Shown here: positions 63,520 through 64,000 of the stretch, piece after piece
Position numbering within the stretch: the first letter of the stretch is position 1
How the letters are laid out: each line of letters starts with the position of its first letter
DNA from: Monilinia fructicola
Lineage: Eukaryota; Ascomycota; Leotiomycetes; Helotiales; Sclerotiniaceae
Assembly: GCA_008692225.1 (NCBI GenBank)
Contig: VICG01000005.1
Location: 1,769,001-1,833,000, forward strand
Length of the DNA stretch: 64,000 nucleotides
Direction of reading: 5' to 3'
Notes under the pieces: model-generated
Databases searched by the model: none
Told to the model about the DNA's origin: nothing
What the model saw: the letters and a program-made list of their open reading frames with translations, nothing else
Position numbers and translations under genes: made by a program

Positions 63520-64000
63520 CTAGGCTGTGATCTGGACAGGTTTGGGCTCTGCCTCCCCTTCAGCTTCAGCTACAACACCCTCCTCTATATCTTCCTCAAA
63601 ATCCCTTGGGGTATAGACTGGACCGTCACCCGAAAGATCGATTTCTGGATCATCCTTCGCAATAACCCCCGCTTCCTGCCAGGAATAGTATCTTTCAGTC
63701 AAAACTTGTTTGATAGCTCTTTGTGTTCTCCGAACCTGTGAGCCCCCAAAAGATCAGCCTTCGTTCCAAATCATTCAAGCCGCCCAGCACACGAACTAAA
63801 TAGTAGATAAATCAGATTACAACTCACAGTCATATCTCTCTTCTCTGAATCTTCATCACCGTATCCCGCCTCTAATCTCTGCCTCTCATAACTCTCCGTA
63901 GCAATGCGATTCCTTTCCTTACAGCAAATCCACCAAAGTGAGTGTAAATCCTCCCAGCTCTTCCCCCTCAACTCTTCTGCGGTCCACGGTCTTCCGTGAC
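63520..64000 (-). CDS. MRPL4: Mitochondrial 54S ribosomal protein MRPL4 (uL29m), 3' part
   Basis: Runs off the right edge. Exon 64000-63828 encodes [20 protein letters not shown] and then '[20 protein letters not shown]'. The intron 63736-63827 has a GTGAGT donor and CAG acceptor. The last exon, 63735-63520, encodes [23 protein letters not shown] and an acidic tail to the stop. L-R-x-K-S-W-E-D-L-H-x-L-W-W and KERNR are the MRP-L47/uL29m signature. The protein belongs to the mitochondrial large ribosomal subunit near the exit tunnel. The N-terminal presequence is outside the window. Confidence 0.93.

Overview
The window is nuclear DNA of a filamentous ascomycete (Pezizomycotina). The genes carry short introns (about 50-90 bp) with GTAAGT-like donors, CTAAC-like branch points and YAG acceptors. 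Typical fungal families are present (KRE6/SKN1, AreB-type GATA factor, fused LEU1, S1/P1 nuclease, DHA1 transporter, DUF3716). Intergenic DNA is long and full of microsatellites and short palindromes. A leotiomycete such as a Botrytis or Sclerotinia relative fits the feel of the proteins, but I cannot prove it from sequence alone.

Layout. 2.4-3.3 kb (+): mitochondrial K+/H+ exchange-related protein. 4.0-8.2 kb (+): a tandem pair of DUF3716 cysteine-rich paralogues. 10.0-12.6 kb (+): KRE6/SKN1 beta-glucan synthesis protein. 13.6-16.0 kb (-): 3-isopropylmalate dehydratase (LEU1). 16.7-17.6 kb: a large AT-rich microsatellite block. 19.7-23.2 kb (-): mismatch-repair PMS1. 23.5-23.9 kb: a complete pogo-like MITE. 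25.8-27.8 kb (-): AreB/ASD-4-like GATA repressor. 29.9-31.0 kb (+): KRR1. 32.2-33.7 kb (+): secreted S1/P1 nuclease. 34.6-37.9 kb (-): unknown HEXXH protein. 40.4-42.5 kb (+): DHA1 transporter. 49.7-51.5 kb (+): second MFS transporter. 55.2-55.5 kb (-): a 62-residue single-TM protein. 56.1-57.3 kb (+): F-box-like protein. 58.7-59.9 kb (-): broken MDR oxidoreductase. 60.9-62.7 kb (-): Rab GDI. 63.5 kb to the edge (-): 3' end of MRPL4.

There is no operon or recognisable biosynthetic cluster. Most genes are housekeeping (leucine synthesis, ribosome biogenesis, vesicle traffic, mitochondrial translation, DNA repair, cell wall), with two transporters and a secreted nuclease among them. No CRISPR, rRNA or convincing tRNA was seen.

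The strongest global signal is that eight conserved genes (DUF3716-A, LEU1, PMS1, KRR1, S1 nuclease, the HEXXH gene and both MFS genes) and the MDR relic change reading frame through 1-2 base indels, mostly insertions in homopolymers or CA steps. KRE6, GDI, the F-box gene, the K+/H+ gene, DUF3716-B and areB read cleanly. Uncorrected long-read consensus error is the simplest cause. A hypermutator lineage, suggested because PMS1 itself carries about ten indels, is the more exciting alternative and needs raw-read support.
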